Positions 36,426 to 44,680 of a stretch of DNA of 64,000 bases are shown here, in pieces. Each line of letters begins with the position of its first letter. Within the stretch, counting starts at the first letter, position 1. Source of the stretch: Gemmatimonadota bacterium (lineage in GTDB: Bacteria; Gemmatimonadota; Gemmatimonadetes; Longimicrobiales; Gaopeijiaceae). The translations under genes were made by a program, and so were the position numbers. The notes under the pieces were generated by a model. That model was not told where the DNA came from, made no database searches, and saw nothing but the letters and a program-made list of their open reading frames with translations. The DNA lies in NCBI GenBank assembly GCA_028873815.1, contig JAPPNN010000014.1, positions 1 to 64,000 of the forward strand, written 5' to 3'.

Positions 36426-38101
36426 TGAACCGCCGGGAGTTCGTGCGCCGCGTTTCGGCCGGCTCGGCCGCGCTTGCCGGCCCCGCCGTGCTGGGCAGCC
36501 TGGCTGGCTGCACTGAGCTGTCCCACGACGCAGTCGCCCGCCCCAACGTCGTCCTGATCTTCTCGGACGACCTGGGCTACTCCGACATCGGCTGCTACGG
36601 TGGAGAGCTTCGCACTCCCAACATCGACGCGCTGGGACTTGGCGGACTTCGCTTCACAAACTTCATCAACGCAGCCCGCTGCTGCCCGTCCAGGGCGTGC
36701 ATCCTGACCGGGCTGTACCCGCACCAGGCCGGGGTGGGCGGAATGATGAACGACCGGGGCGTGCCCGGGTACCGAGGCGACCTGGGCCGTGACTGTGTCA
36801 CGCTCGCCGAGGTGCTGAAAGGCGCCGGCTACGGCACCTATGCCACAGGCAAGTGGCACGTCACCCGCTTTATCGAGGCCGACGGGCCGAAGCACAACTG
36901 GCCGCTTCAGCGCGGCTTCGACCGCTACTTCGGCACGATCACCGGCGCGGGCAGCTACTTCGAACCCCAGACCCTGACCCTGGACAACGATCCCGTCGAG
37001 GAACTCGGGGAGGGCTTCTTCTACACCGACGCCATCGGCGACCGCTCCGTGCAGTTCATCGAAGACCATTTCGACCGCACGTCCGCAGCACCGTTCTTCC
37101 TGTACCAGTCCTTCACCGCGCCCCACTGGCCGCTCCACGCGACGGAGGTAGACATCGCCCTCGCGCGGGGGCGCTTCGACGCCGGATGGGACCGTCTGCG
37201 CCTGGAGCGCCACGAGCGGATGCTGGCGGCGGGCATCGTCGATCCGCGCTGGACGCTCCCGGAGCGGGAGGCCGAAGCCCCGCCGTGGGACGAGGCGCAG
37301 AACCGCGACTGGCATCTGCGGCGCATGGAGGTCTACGCGGCTCAGGTCGAGTCGATGGACCGCGCAATCGGACGCCTGGTCGAGACGCTGCGGCGGAGGG
37401 ACGTGTTGGACGACACGCTGATCCTCTTCCTCTCCGACAACGGCGGGTGCGCCGAGGAAATCAACACGCAGGGGTGGTACGACTACATCCTCCGCGGCGG
37501 CGAACGCGTCAGCCGCGAGTTCACCCTGGACGGCCGGCCGATCCAGGTGGGCAACGACCCCACCGTCATGCCCGGCCCCGACGACACATACCAGAGCTAC
37601 GGCCTGCCGTGGGCCAACCTCTCGAACACGCCCTTCCGGCTTTACAAGGCCCTCACCCACACCGGCGGCGTCGCGACGCCCCTCATCGCGCACTGGCCGG
37701 CGGGCATCCCGGCCGTTGGCGAACTCAGGGACCAGCCCGGCCACCTCATCGATATCATGCCGACGCTGGTGGAGCTCGCCGGGGCCGCCTACCCCACCGA
37801 GTACGCCGGCGAGGAGATCCAGCCCATGGAAGGAGTGAGCCTCGTGCCGGCGTTTGCGGACGACCGGCCGCTGGACCGGGGCGCGATCTACGTCGAGCAC
37901 GAGGGGAGCCGGGCGGTGATGGACGGCGCCTGGAAGGCGGTGGCGCGAGGGGCCGCCGGCCCGTGGGAGCTCTACGACACGCAGCTCGACCGGACCGAGA
38001 CACAGGACCTGGCGGCGCGCCAGCCCGGTGAGCTGGATCGGCTGGCCGCGATGTGGGACGAGTGGGCGAATCGGGCGCGGGTGTTCCCACGGCCGGGTTA
38101 G
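36425..38101 (+). CDS. Arylsulfatase, exported lipoprotein
   Basis: Hydrolyses sulfate esters. The active-site signature C-C-P-S-R starts at Cys86 (the residue converted to formylglycine) and continues ACILTGLYP. DDLGYSDIGCYGG supplies the metal-binding aspartates, and LILFLSDNGGCAE the second metal site. The N-terminus RREFVRRVSAGSAALAG is a Tat signal followed by a lipobox LAGC near residue 29. ATG overlaps the previous stop by one base, so it is coupled to the interrupted GH127 gene. Length 558 aa is usual. Substrate is not predicted, but linkage to beta-arabinofuranosidases suggests a sulfated glycan. Confidence 0.92.
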   Translation: MNRREFVRRVSAGSAALAGPAVLGSLAGCTELSHDAVARPNVVLIFSDDLGYSDIGCYGGELRTPNIDALGLGGLRFTNFINAARCCPSRACILTGLYPHQAGVGGMMNDRGVPGYRGDLGRDCVTLAEVLKGAGYGTYATGKWHVTRFIEADGPKHNWPLQRGFDRYFGTITGAGSYFEPQTLTLDNDPVEELGEGFFYTDAIGDRSVQFIEDHFDRTSAAPFFLYQSFTAPHWPLHATEVDIALARGRFDAGWDRLRLERHERMLAAGIVDPRWTLPEREAEAPPWDEAQNRDWHLRRMEVYAAQVESMDRAIGRLVETLRRRDVLDDTLILFLSDNGGCAEEINTQGWYDYILRGGERVSREFTLDGRPIQVGNDPTVMPGPDDTYQSYGLPWANLSNTPFRLYKALTHTGGVATPLIAHWPAGIPAVGELRDQPGHLIDIMPTLVELAGAAYPTEYAGEEIQPMEGVSLVPAFADDRPLDRGAIYVEHEGSRAVMDGAWKAVARGAAGPWELYDTQLDRTETQDLAARQPGELDRLAAMWDEWANRARVFPRPG

Positions 38102-38113
38102 GAGCGGTTCAGC

Positions 38114-40558
38114 TCAGAACGGCACCTCGACGCGTGTGCCCTCGTACCGCACCGTTCTCGTCTCCCCGCCCGGCAGCAACTCCACCACGAACGTACGCTC
38201 CTCCGGCAGCAGGTTGACGGCCCCCGGCGGCCCGCCCGGCTCGATCGTCAGCCGCGCCTCGGCGTCGTCCCAGGTCATCCGCGTCCATGTACCGCGGCCC
38301 TGCAGGTAGTCGAGGCTGACGCCGTCGTCCTCGTAGAGCGTGAACTCTCCGTCGGCGCCTCGGAACGCCTTGATGGTGGTGGGTTCGTCCGCCGGTTCGT
38401 CCATGTACTGCCGCACGGGGTCGAAGGGGATGATCGCTCCGGCGCGCGCGTAGAGCGGCATGGTCGACAGGTCCACCTCGCGTGTGACGACTTGCCCGCC
38501 GGTGTGCCGCTCCCCGGTCCACCAGTCGTACCAGACGCCCGCCGGCAGGTAGACTTCGCGGCTCGCGGCGCCTTGTTTGAAGACCGGCGCGACGAGCAGA
38601 TCGCGGCCCCACAGGTACTCGCTGCCGACTCCCCGGGCGTGCTCGTCCTCGGGGTAGTGGAGCCACAGCGCGCGCATCAGCGGCATCCCGGTGTCCCGGG
38701 CCTCGCGCGCGAGCGTGTACGTGTACGGAATCAACTGGTAGCGCAGCTCGCCGTACCTGCGGGTGATGGTCTCGATCTCGGGGTTGTTCATCTCCGACGC
38801 CGGCGGGAGCTCGGTCTGGCCCTCCGGGAATCCCATGTCCGGCAGTCCCCACCCCCACGGCAGCCGCAGCCGCCAGATGCGCCCGTGCGAGCGAAACGAC
38901 GGGGTAAACGCGGAGAACTGGAACCACCGTGAGTAGAGTTCGCCGGTGAGCTCGGAGGTCGTGTAGAAGCCGCCGGTGTCGGAGCCCCAATAGGGGCTGA
39001 GGCTGAGCGAATGGTTGATGCCCACGGAGACCTGGGCCTCCAGCGTCTTCCAGGTGGCCTGGGGGTCCCCCGACCACACCCAGCCGCCCCACTGCGCGAT
39101 GCCGAGGTGCCCGTTGCGGTGCAGGCTCCAGGGACGGACATCCGGCGTCGACCAGAGCGGGCCTTCGTAGTAGAGCTGATGGCGCTTGATGCGCTCGTAG
39201 AGGTCGAACCAGTCGCCTTCGTCAGGCCACCAGGCGTTTACGCCGGCGCGTACCAGCGGGATGTGCTCCTGCCAGTAGGAGAAGACGTGCGACCGGTCGA
39301 GGATGTCGCCGGGAGCGGGCGGGATCGTGCCGTGCAGGGTGGGAAGGCGGTCGCGGCGCCAGGGCACGATGTGGGTGATGACCCTGACGTTGCGGGCATG
39401 CAGGTCCGCGAGGACCTCCGGCGGCTGGCGCTGGAAGACGCGGGGGTTGAAGTCGAAGGAGGGCTGGGGCGTGTTCCACCCGGTGGGAGTGAATCCCGTG
39501 CCCAGGTAGATGACCGCGTCGAGCGGCATCCGCTTCTCGCGGAAGGTGTCGACGACCCAGGTGAGGATCTCCTCCGCGTCGCGCTGGCCGTCGCGGAGTT
39601 CCCGGTGCGACTGCATGTACCCGAGCGCCCACTTCGGGGGCATGACCGCGGCGCCCGAGACGTAGGCGACGTCCCGCATCAAGGCCGCGGGGTCGCGCGC
39701 GTCGAAGACGAATGCGTCGAAGACGTCGGTGAGCTGGGAGGCGGGGGGGCGTCCCTGTACCTGGCGCTCGTAGGTGCGGTCCGCGTCGTCGGAAACGTCG
39801 GCGGGAGTGGGCGCACCGGGGCCAGGCACGGGCGGGGCGGGGCGCTGCCAGGGGATGAAGGCGCCGCGGTCCGGGTCGCTCAGGTCGACGTGCACCCACG
39901 GCGTGGCGACATAGAGCCCCCACCCCTCGGTGCCGACGAGCAGCGCGACCGGGTTGCGCGAGCCGTACGCGTTGGACTGCCAGCGTGGGCGCATCTCGTG
40001 GAGGCGGCCGCGGCGGTCGAACTCCACCACGTGATCGGTGCGCCAGTCCTGGCCGGGCTCGGGGCCGCCTTCGCCCATCCCGAGCACGGGGTGGGGGCCG
40101 ACGGGGAAGGAGACCGTGCCGTCATCCGCGAAGCGCAGCGTCTGGACGGGGGAGCCATCGGCGCGCCGCACCTCGACGGTGAGTGGGTCCGGGCGGACCG
40201 TCACATCGAGGTTGCCGACTCGCCGCGTAACGGGCGCGGTGAGCTGGTCCAGCGAGATGACGGGGGCCGGATAGGTCCGGCCGGCCGCAAGCGTCGGCGA
40301 GAAGGGAAGCTCCTCGGCAAAGCTCAGAGGCTTGAGCGTGACGCGGACGCTGTGCTCCCCCGCCACCCGAACTTCCAGCCGCCCGGGCTGGCCGCCGCGG
40401 GCCTCGACCTGCTGGGCATCCGCAGAATGAGGGGCGGCAGCCTGAAGGCACAAGCCGATTGGCACAACTGTAAACCACAGTTTACATAATGTATAGTAAA
40501 GTTTACAAGTCGCCCGCCTGCGGTCCCAAGGAACACGTCCGGCCGCGGGTTCCAGCAT
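38114..40558 (-). CDS. GH31 alpha-glycosidase, exported
   Basis: Family GH31 hydrolyses terminal alpha-linked glucose, xylose or galactose. The catalytic nucleophile region NAWWPDEGDWFDLY gives Asp446, and the acid/base region WVWSGDPQATW gives Asp498. PPKWALGYMQSH, typical of GH31, precedes them. The C-terminal beta domains end with YARAGAIIPF and YEDDG. ATG at 40558 is chosen for its site AGGAAGGGG; a GTG 21 bases upstream overlaps the amidohydrolase stop. The signal-like region CKLYYTLCKLWFTVVPIGLCLQAA is encoded by unusually AT-rich DNA with an inverted repeat, so the true start may be later. It is read against the preceding sulfatase with no terminator between. Confidence 0.85.
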   Translation of the reverse strand: MLEPAAGRVPWDRRRATCKLYYTLCKLWFTVVPIGLCLQAAAPHSADAQQVEARGGQPGRLEVRVAGEHSVRVTLKPLSFAEELPFSPTLAAGRTYPAPVISLDQLTAPVTRRVGNLDVTVRPDPLTVEVRRADGSPVQTLRFADDGTVSFPVGPHPVLGMGEGGPEPGQDWRTDHVVEFDRRGRLHEMRPRWQSNAYGSRNPVALLVGTEGWGLYVATPWVHVDLSDPDRGAFIPWQRPAPPVPGPGAPTPADVSDDADRTYERQVQGRPPASQLTDVFDAFVFDARDPAALMRDVAYVSGAAVMPPKWALGYMQSHRELRDGQRDAEEILTWVVDTFREKRMPLDAVIYLGTGFTPTGWNTPQPSFDFNPRVFQRQPPEVLADLHARNVRVITHIVPWRRDRLPTLHGTIPPAPGDILDRSHVFSYWQEHIPLVRAGVNAWWPDEGDWFDLYERIKRHQLYYEGPLWSTPDVRPWSLHRNGHLGIAQWGGWVWSGDPQATWKTLEAQVSVGINHSLSLSPYWGSDTGGFYTTSELTGELYSRWFQFSAFTPSFRSHGRIWRLRLPWGWGLPDMGFPEGQTELPPASEMNNPEIETITRRYGELRYQLIPYTYTLAREARDTGMPLMRALWLHYPEDEHARGVGSEYLWGRDLLVAPVFKQGAASREVYLPAGVWYDWWTGERHTGGQVVTREVDLSTMPLYARAGAIIPFDPVRQYMDEPADEPTTIKAFRGADGEFTLYEDDGVSLDYLQGRGTWTRMTWDDAEARLTIEPGGPPGAVNLLPEERTFVVELLPGGETRTVRYEGTRVEVPF
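40469..40508. promoter_or_regulatory. AT-rich inverted repeats, candidate sugar-regulator operator
   Basis: TGTAAAC, CACA, GTTTACA (40469-40486) is a perfect seven-base inverted repeat, and a second palindrome GTAAAGTTTAC lies at 40496-40506. On the minus strand GTAAACT recurs at 21-base spacing, two helical turns. TGTAAAC half sites resemble LacI-family operators. Everything nearby is GC-rich, so this island stands out. It lies within the first 30 codons of the GH31 frame as called, which could mean the gene starts later or that the operator is intragenic. Confidence 0.5.
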
Positions 40559-40572
40559 GCGTGACCCCTTCC

Positions 40573-42108
40573 TCACCACGCATGGCCCTTGCCGGGCCTG
40601 GAGAAGATCCGTTCATACGGAAGGGCGTCGCGGTCCACCATGCGTCCGTCGCGAATGATGGTGCCGATCGCGCGGATGTTGGCGATGTCCTCGACCGGGT
40701 TCGCATCGAGGATCAGGATGTCGGCAAACTTTCCGACTTCCAGCGTGCCCAGGTCGTCGAGCATCTTGCAAGCGATCGCGCCGTTCCTCGTGACGGCCAC
40801 GATCGCCTCCATCGGGGTCATGCCGAGTTCGACCAGCCCTTCCGTCGCGATGACGCTGCCCATCCCGAAGGCCTGGTTCTCGGCCTTGGGCGTCCGCCGG
40901 AATTCGGGAGCTGTACCCAGGTAGTTGTCGGTCCCGATCGTGGTGACGCACCCGGCCTCGATGAGCCTCTCGGTGTTGCGGCGGCGGATCTCGATGCCCT
41001 CGCCGCGCGCACGCCGCTCGGCCCGCAACTCGGCCGAGGTCTTTTTCCTCGCATCCTCGTCCCGGCCTTCCGTCTCCGCTTCGGCCTCCTCCTCGGCCTC
41101 CCTCACCATCCGCTCGGCCTGTGCATCGAGGTGATCCTGCCAGGCCTTACTGGTGACGGTGTTGGAGAGAAACGCGCACACGATGCCGCGCTCGACGATC
41201 ATCTCGATCAGTTCGTCCGACATGTCCGAGGACAGCACCCCGGGATGCTGAATCAGATCGATCCCCGCCTCGACGGAGATGCGCAATCCCTCGGGGCTCG
41301 TGGAGTGCGTCTCGGCGACGAGGCCCCGCTTGTGCGTCTCCTCGACCATCACGCGCTGGGCTCTCTCCGAGAACCCGATCATGATCGGATTCGAGAAGTG
41401 GCCCGTACCCCCGAACTTGATGAAATCCGGCCCCAGGTCGAGGTAGTCGTTGATCGCGACGCGGAGGTCTTCGGGCTCCATCTCCATGAGTTCCTCGCCG
41501 GAACCCTGGGTGATGTAGTCGTTGAACTGCTCCTGGAAGAGGGTGAGGCCGCGTTCGCGTATGAGCGAGAAGCTGATCGAATACGGCCCGCCCCACCCCA
41601 CGATGTTGCCCGCCACCAGCATTCGCGGGCCGACCGTGTCGCCGCGGGCGATCGCATCGCGAACCTCCATCAGGGCGAGAAGCGACCCGTAGCTGTCCCG
41701 CACGGTCGTGAAGCCGTGCTTGAGCTGCATCTGCGCGGCCTCGAGCGTCAGTGCCGCGTTGCGGTCGAAATAGCGGACGATCGTCTCGCCCGCCCCGTAC
41801 AGCGACAGGTGCACGTTGCTGTCGATGAAGCCGGGGGTGACGAACTTGCCCGCGCCGTCGATCACGCGCGCGCCCTCGGGCACAGCCACCGCGGCGCTCG
41901 GTCCGACGGAAGAAATCCGGTTGCCCGACCAGACGATCGTGCCGTCTTCGAGGGGCGGACCGCCGTTTCCGTCGATGATCGTGGCGCCGACGATCGCGGT
42001 GGCGGTCTGGGCGGCCGCGGTCCGGCCAACCGGTGTGACGGGGTCGCCGGCGAGAAGGAGCGCGGCGAGGACTGCGGGAACGGAACGGCGGAGGACGGGT
42101 GGACGCAT
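40573..42108 (-). CDS. Exported amidohydrolase with an altered metal site and a charged insertion
   Basis: ATG at 42108 (or 42111) follows AGAGG and opens a signal peptide (LAALLLAGDPVTPVG). The amidohydrolase fold is shown by VGATIIDGNGGPPLEDGTIV, the conserved PGFID loop, IKFGGTGH, the histidine motifs AETHS and IQHPG, and the TIGTDN aspartate. The first metal-binding motif is NVH where most members have HxH, so one ligand may be lost. A strongly charged segment of about 40 residues (near 325-365, EEEAEAETEGRDEDARKK) lies before the HTH-like sequence EIRRRNTERL. Such enzymes cut amides, imides or peptides (prolidase, imidazolonepropionase group); the substrate is not deducible. Confidence 0.8.
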   Translation of the reverse strand: MRPPVLRRSVPAVLAALLLAGDPVTPVGRTAAAQTATAIVGATIIDGNGGPPLEDGTIVWSGNRISSVGPSAAVAVPEGARVIDGAGKFVTPGFIDSNVHLSLYGAGETIVRYFDRNAALTLEAAQMQLKHGFTTVRDSYGSLLALMEVRDAIARGDTVGPRMLVAGNIVGWGGPYSISFSLIRERGLTLFQEQFNDYITQGSGEELMEMEPEDLRVAINDYLDLGPDFIKFGGTGHFSNPIMIGFSERAQRVMVEETHKRGLVAETHSTSPEGLRISVEAGIDLIQHPGVLSSDMSDELIEMIVERGIVCAFLSNTVTSKAWQDHLDAQAERMVREAEEEAEAETEGRDEDARKKTSAELRAERRARGEGIEIRRRNTERLIEAGCVTTIGTDNYLGTAPEFRRTPKAENQAFGMGSVIATEGLVELGMTPMEAIVAVTRNGAIACKMLDDLGTLEVGKFADILILDANPVEDIANIRAIGTIIRDGRMVDRDALPYERIFSRPGKGHAW

Positions 42109-42167
42109 CATGAACCTCTCTTCCTGCGAAGGTGGGCGTCCCGACCGGGGCAAACGTCGCCGGTTTC

Positions 42168-42196
42168 GATATAGCGTGCTGCGTGTGGGCGGACAA
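42168..42196 (-). promoter_or_regulatory. Promoter of the amidohydrolase gene
   Basis: On the minus strand TTGTCC (42191-42196) and TATATC (42168-42173) are 17 bases apart, each matching four of six consensus bases, and lie about 60 bases before the start codon in an otherwise GC-rich gap. It overlaps the divergent promoter region of the octahaem cytochrome gene. Confidence 0.55.
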
Positions 42197-42203
42197 GCAT
42201 TCC

Positions 42204-42233
42204 TTGCCGCCTGCGAGGGCCCGAACCTATCCT
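42204..42233 (+). promoter_or_regulatory. Candidate promoter of the octahaem cytochrome gene
   Basis: TTGCCG (42204-42209) and TATCCT (42228-42233) are 18 bases apart on the plus strand, placing a transcript start about 20 bases before ATG at 42260. The two divergent promoters sit nearly back to back. Confidence 0.4.
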
Positions 42234-42259
42234 GGCGCGCACAACCGGGCGGAACCGAC

Positions 42260-44623
42260 ATGCGAAGAGCGCACACCATCTTCCTGACCGCCTCCGTCGT
42301 GGCGTGCGGCGGGGAGAGCGGCACGGGAACGGCGGCGTCCCTGCCGACCTTTGTGGGCAGCGACGTCTGCGCGTCCTGCCACAGCGCCGAAGCGGAACTC
42401 TGGCGGGGCTCGCACCACGACCTCGCGATGCAGGACGCAACCCCGGAGTCGGTTCTGGGCGACTTCGGCGGAGTGAGCTACGAGGGCGGTGGCGCGGCCT
42501 GGACGTTCGTGCGCAGGGACGGCGCGTTCCTCGCTCGCGAGGAGGGACCGGAGCCAGTGGCCCACCGCGTTGCGTACACCTTCGGGGTCTCTCCTCTCCA
42601 GCAGTACCTGGTCGAGTTCCCGGGCGGACGCTACCAGGTGCTTCCGGTCGCGTGGGACTCGCGCCCGGCTGCCGATGGGGGGCAGCGGTGGTTCGATGTG
42701 CGGGAGGGCGAGGCCGGGGTGGACCGGGCAGAGGACGGGGCGGACCGGCCACAGGACGGAGCGGACGGGCCACAGGACAGAGCGGACGAGGATGCCGATC
42801 CGGGTGCCGCCGGGCGCACGCGACACTGGATCGGACCCGACCTCACGTGGAACTCGATGTGCGCCGAGTGTCATTCGACGGGACTGACGAAGAACTACTC
42901 GCCCGCCATGAATCGCTTCTCGACCGAGTGGGCCGAGTTGGATGTAGCGTGCGAGGCGTGCCACGGACCGGGTTCGGAGCATGTGGAGTGGGCGGAGGCC
43001 ATCGCAGTCGGTTCTGCCCCATCGCCCAGGGCCGCGGGGGCGTCGGACCGCGGGCTGCTCGTCCACTTCGAGCCGCACGATCCGGCTGCCTGGACGCCCG
43101 ACCCCGTGACGGGCACCCCGCTGCCGCGCGGCGATCCCAGGCGCGACGGACAGCTGGACGCATGCAGCCGCTGCCACGCCCGCCGCACGGCCATCACCGG
43201 GGGATACCTGCACGGCGAACCGCTGCTCGACACCCACCAGCCGGCACTACTGGAGGACGGACTCTACTTCGCGGACGGCCAGATCCGGGAAGAGGTCTAC
43301 GTGTGGGGCTCCTTCGTGCAAAGCGCCATGTACCGCGCCGGGGTCACCTGCAACGACTGTCACGACGCACATTCGCTGGGCGTCCGCGCGGACGAAGGCA
43401 ACGCCGTTTGCACCCGGTGCCACGCGCCCGCGCGATTCGCCGCCTCCGCGCACCACTTTCACGAGGCGGGAACGGAGGCGGCAAGGTGCGTCTCCTGTCA
43501 CATGCCGGCGCGCACCTACATGGGGATCGATGCAAGGCGCGACCACTCCTTCCGCGTGCCCGAACCGGCAGTCGCCGAGGTGGTGAGGGCGCCGGACCCG
43601 TGCACGTCGTGCCACATCGGGATGACGGGCGCGGAGGCGGCCACCGAAATCACCAGGCGGGCGGACGGTGTCCCGATCCGGCGCACCGAGCATTACGCCG
43701 AGGCCATCGCGTCGGCCCGCCGGGGAGACCCCCGGAGCCTCACGGGCCTGCACGCGTTGTTGCAGGACCCGAAAGCGCCGGCAATCACCCGCGCAACGGC
43801 GCTGACGCTGCTGGGCGGCGATCCGAGCCCAGAGCGCGTCGCCGCGGTCCGCCGAGGCGTGCGTGATCCCGACCCGCTCGTGCGGATGGCCGCGCTGAGA
43901 GGGATTCGGCTGGCGCCGACGCCGGCACTCGCCGCCATGGCCGCACCCCTTCTGGAGGATCCGGTGCGTGCCGTGCGTCTGGCCGCCGTCGAGGCGGTGG
44001 CGCCGGCCGCGTTGCCGGTTGCGGCCCGGGCCGTCGCCGAATACCGCGAAGCCCAGCTCGCCAGCGCAGAGCGTCCGGAGTCGCAGCTCAACCTGGCGTG
44101 GCTGGCAACAGCCCAGGGCTCCCCGGTAGACGCGGAACGAGCCCTCGAAACGGCGATCTCACTCGACTCCGCCTTCGTGCCGGCGTACGTCACCCTCGCG
44201 GACCTCTACTTTCGCGCCGGCCGCGATCCGGAAGGAGAGCCGCTGCTTCGGTCCGCGATCGCGCTGTCGCCCCGGTCGGCGGATGCGCATCACGCGCTGG
44301 GGCTCCTCCTGGTCCGCAACGGCCGTACGGGCGAGGCAATGCCTCTCTTGCAGCGCGCCGCCGAGCTGGAACGCCAAGGCACCCGCTTCGCCTACGTCTA
44401 CGCGGTGGCCCTCCAGTCGGCCGGGGACACCGCCATGGCCCGGGATGTCCTCGAACGCACGCTGCAGGGTCACCCGCGCGACCGCGACCTGCTCCTTGCC
44501 CTGGCCACCCTGCACCGCGACGGAGGCCGCGCGGCCGAGGCACTGCGCTACGCCCGCGCCCTCGCCCAGGCCCACCCGTTCGACCCCGCAGGCCCGGCGC
44601 TGATCGCGGAACTGGAACGCTGA
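42260..44623 (+). CDS. Octahaem cytochrome c lipoprotein with HEAT and TPR repeats
   Basis: The N-terminus IFLTASVVACGGES has a lipobox. Eight CxxCH haem sites are present: VCASCH (about 37), MCAECH (201), ACEACH (231), ACSRCH (302), TCNDCH (364), VCTRCH (384), RCVSCH (410) and PCTSCH (448). The spacing resembles multihaem c proteins of the c554/nitrite-reductase-like set but no substrate pocket can be named. HEAT-like segments (about 490-610) and TPRs (about 615-787, AWLATAQGSPVDAERALETA and following) close the protein. A 21-base tandem repeat is inserted between haems 1 and 2. It is read away from the amidohydrolase, and is followed by an oppositely oriented sulfatase. Function: electron transfer or reduction in the periplasm, partner unknown. 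Confidence 0.85.
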   Translation: MRRAHTIFLTASVVACGGESGTGTAASLPTFVGSDVCASCHSAEAELWRGSHHDLAMQDATPESVLGDFGGVSYEGGGAAWTFVRRDGAFLAREEGPEPVAHRVAYTFGVSPLQQYLVEFPGGRYQVLPVAWDSRPAADGGQRWFDVREGEAGVDRAEDGADRPQDGADGPQDRADEDADPGAAGRTRHWIGPDLTWNSMCAECHSTGLTKNYSPAMNRFSTEWAELDVACEACHGPGSEHVEWAEAIAVGSAPSPRAAGASDRGLLVHFEPHDPAAWTPDPVTGTPLPRGDPRRDGQLDACSRCHARRTAITGGYLHGEPLLDTHQPALLEDGLYFADGQIREEVYVWGSFVQSAMYRAGVTCNDCHDAHSLGVRADEGNAVCTRCHAPARFAASAHHFHEAGTEAARCVSCHMPARTYMGIDARRDHSFRVPEPAVAEVVRAPDPCTSCHIGMTGAEAATEITRRADGVPIRRTEHYAEAIASARRGDPRSLTGLHALLQDPKAPAITRATALTLLGGDPSPERVAAVRRGVRDPDPLVRMAALRGIRLAPTPALAAMAAPLLEDPVRAVRLAAVEAVAPAALPVAARAVAEYREAQLASAERPESQLNLAWLATAQGSPVDAERALETAISLDSAFVPAYVTLADLYFRAGRDPEGEPLLRSAIALSPRSADAHHALGLLLVRNGRTGEAMPLLQRAAELERQGTRFAYVYAVALQSAGDTAMARDVLERTLQGHPRDRDLLLALATLHRDGGRAAEALRYARALAQAHPFDPAGPALIAELER
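42722..42784 (+). repeat. Three in-frame 21-base repeats within the octahaem cytochrome gene
   Basis: Copies begin at 42722, 42743 and 42764 and each encode seven residues: DRAEDGA, DRPQDGA, DGPQDRA. They are followed by the acidic DEDADPGA. The repeats add an acidic, probably disordered loop between the first and second haem sites. The unit keeps the frame, so copy number could vary without a frameshift. Confidence 0.85.
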
Positions 44624-44680
44624 CCGCGCGACCGCCGGCTTGGGGACCAGCGCGACCACGCGACCGCGGAACACCCGCCG

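Noticed and set aside
35987..37900. A minus-strand frame of over 600 codons under the sulfatase and DUF1566 region
   Set aside because: No domains or start signal; the plus-strand sulfatase signature is unambiguous.
42722..42784. Possible CRISPR array or transposon repeat
   Set aside because: Repeats are directly adjacent, 21 bases and in frame within a cytochrome gene; there are no spacers or cas genes.
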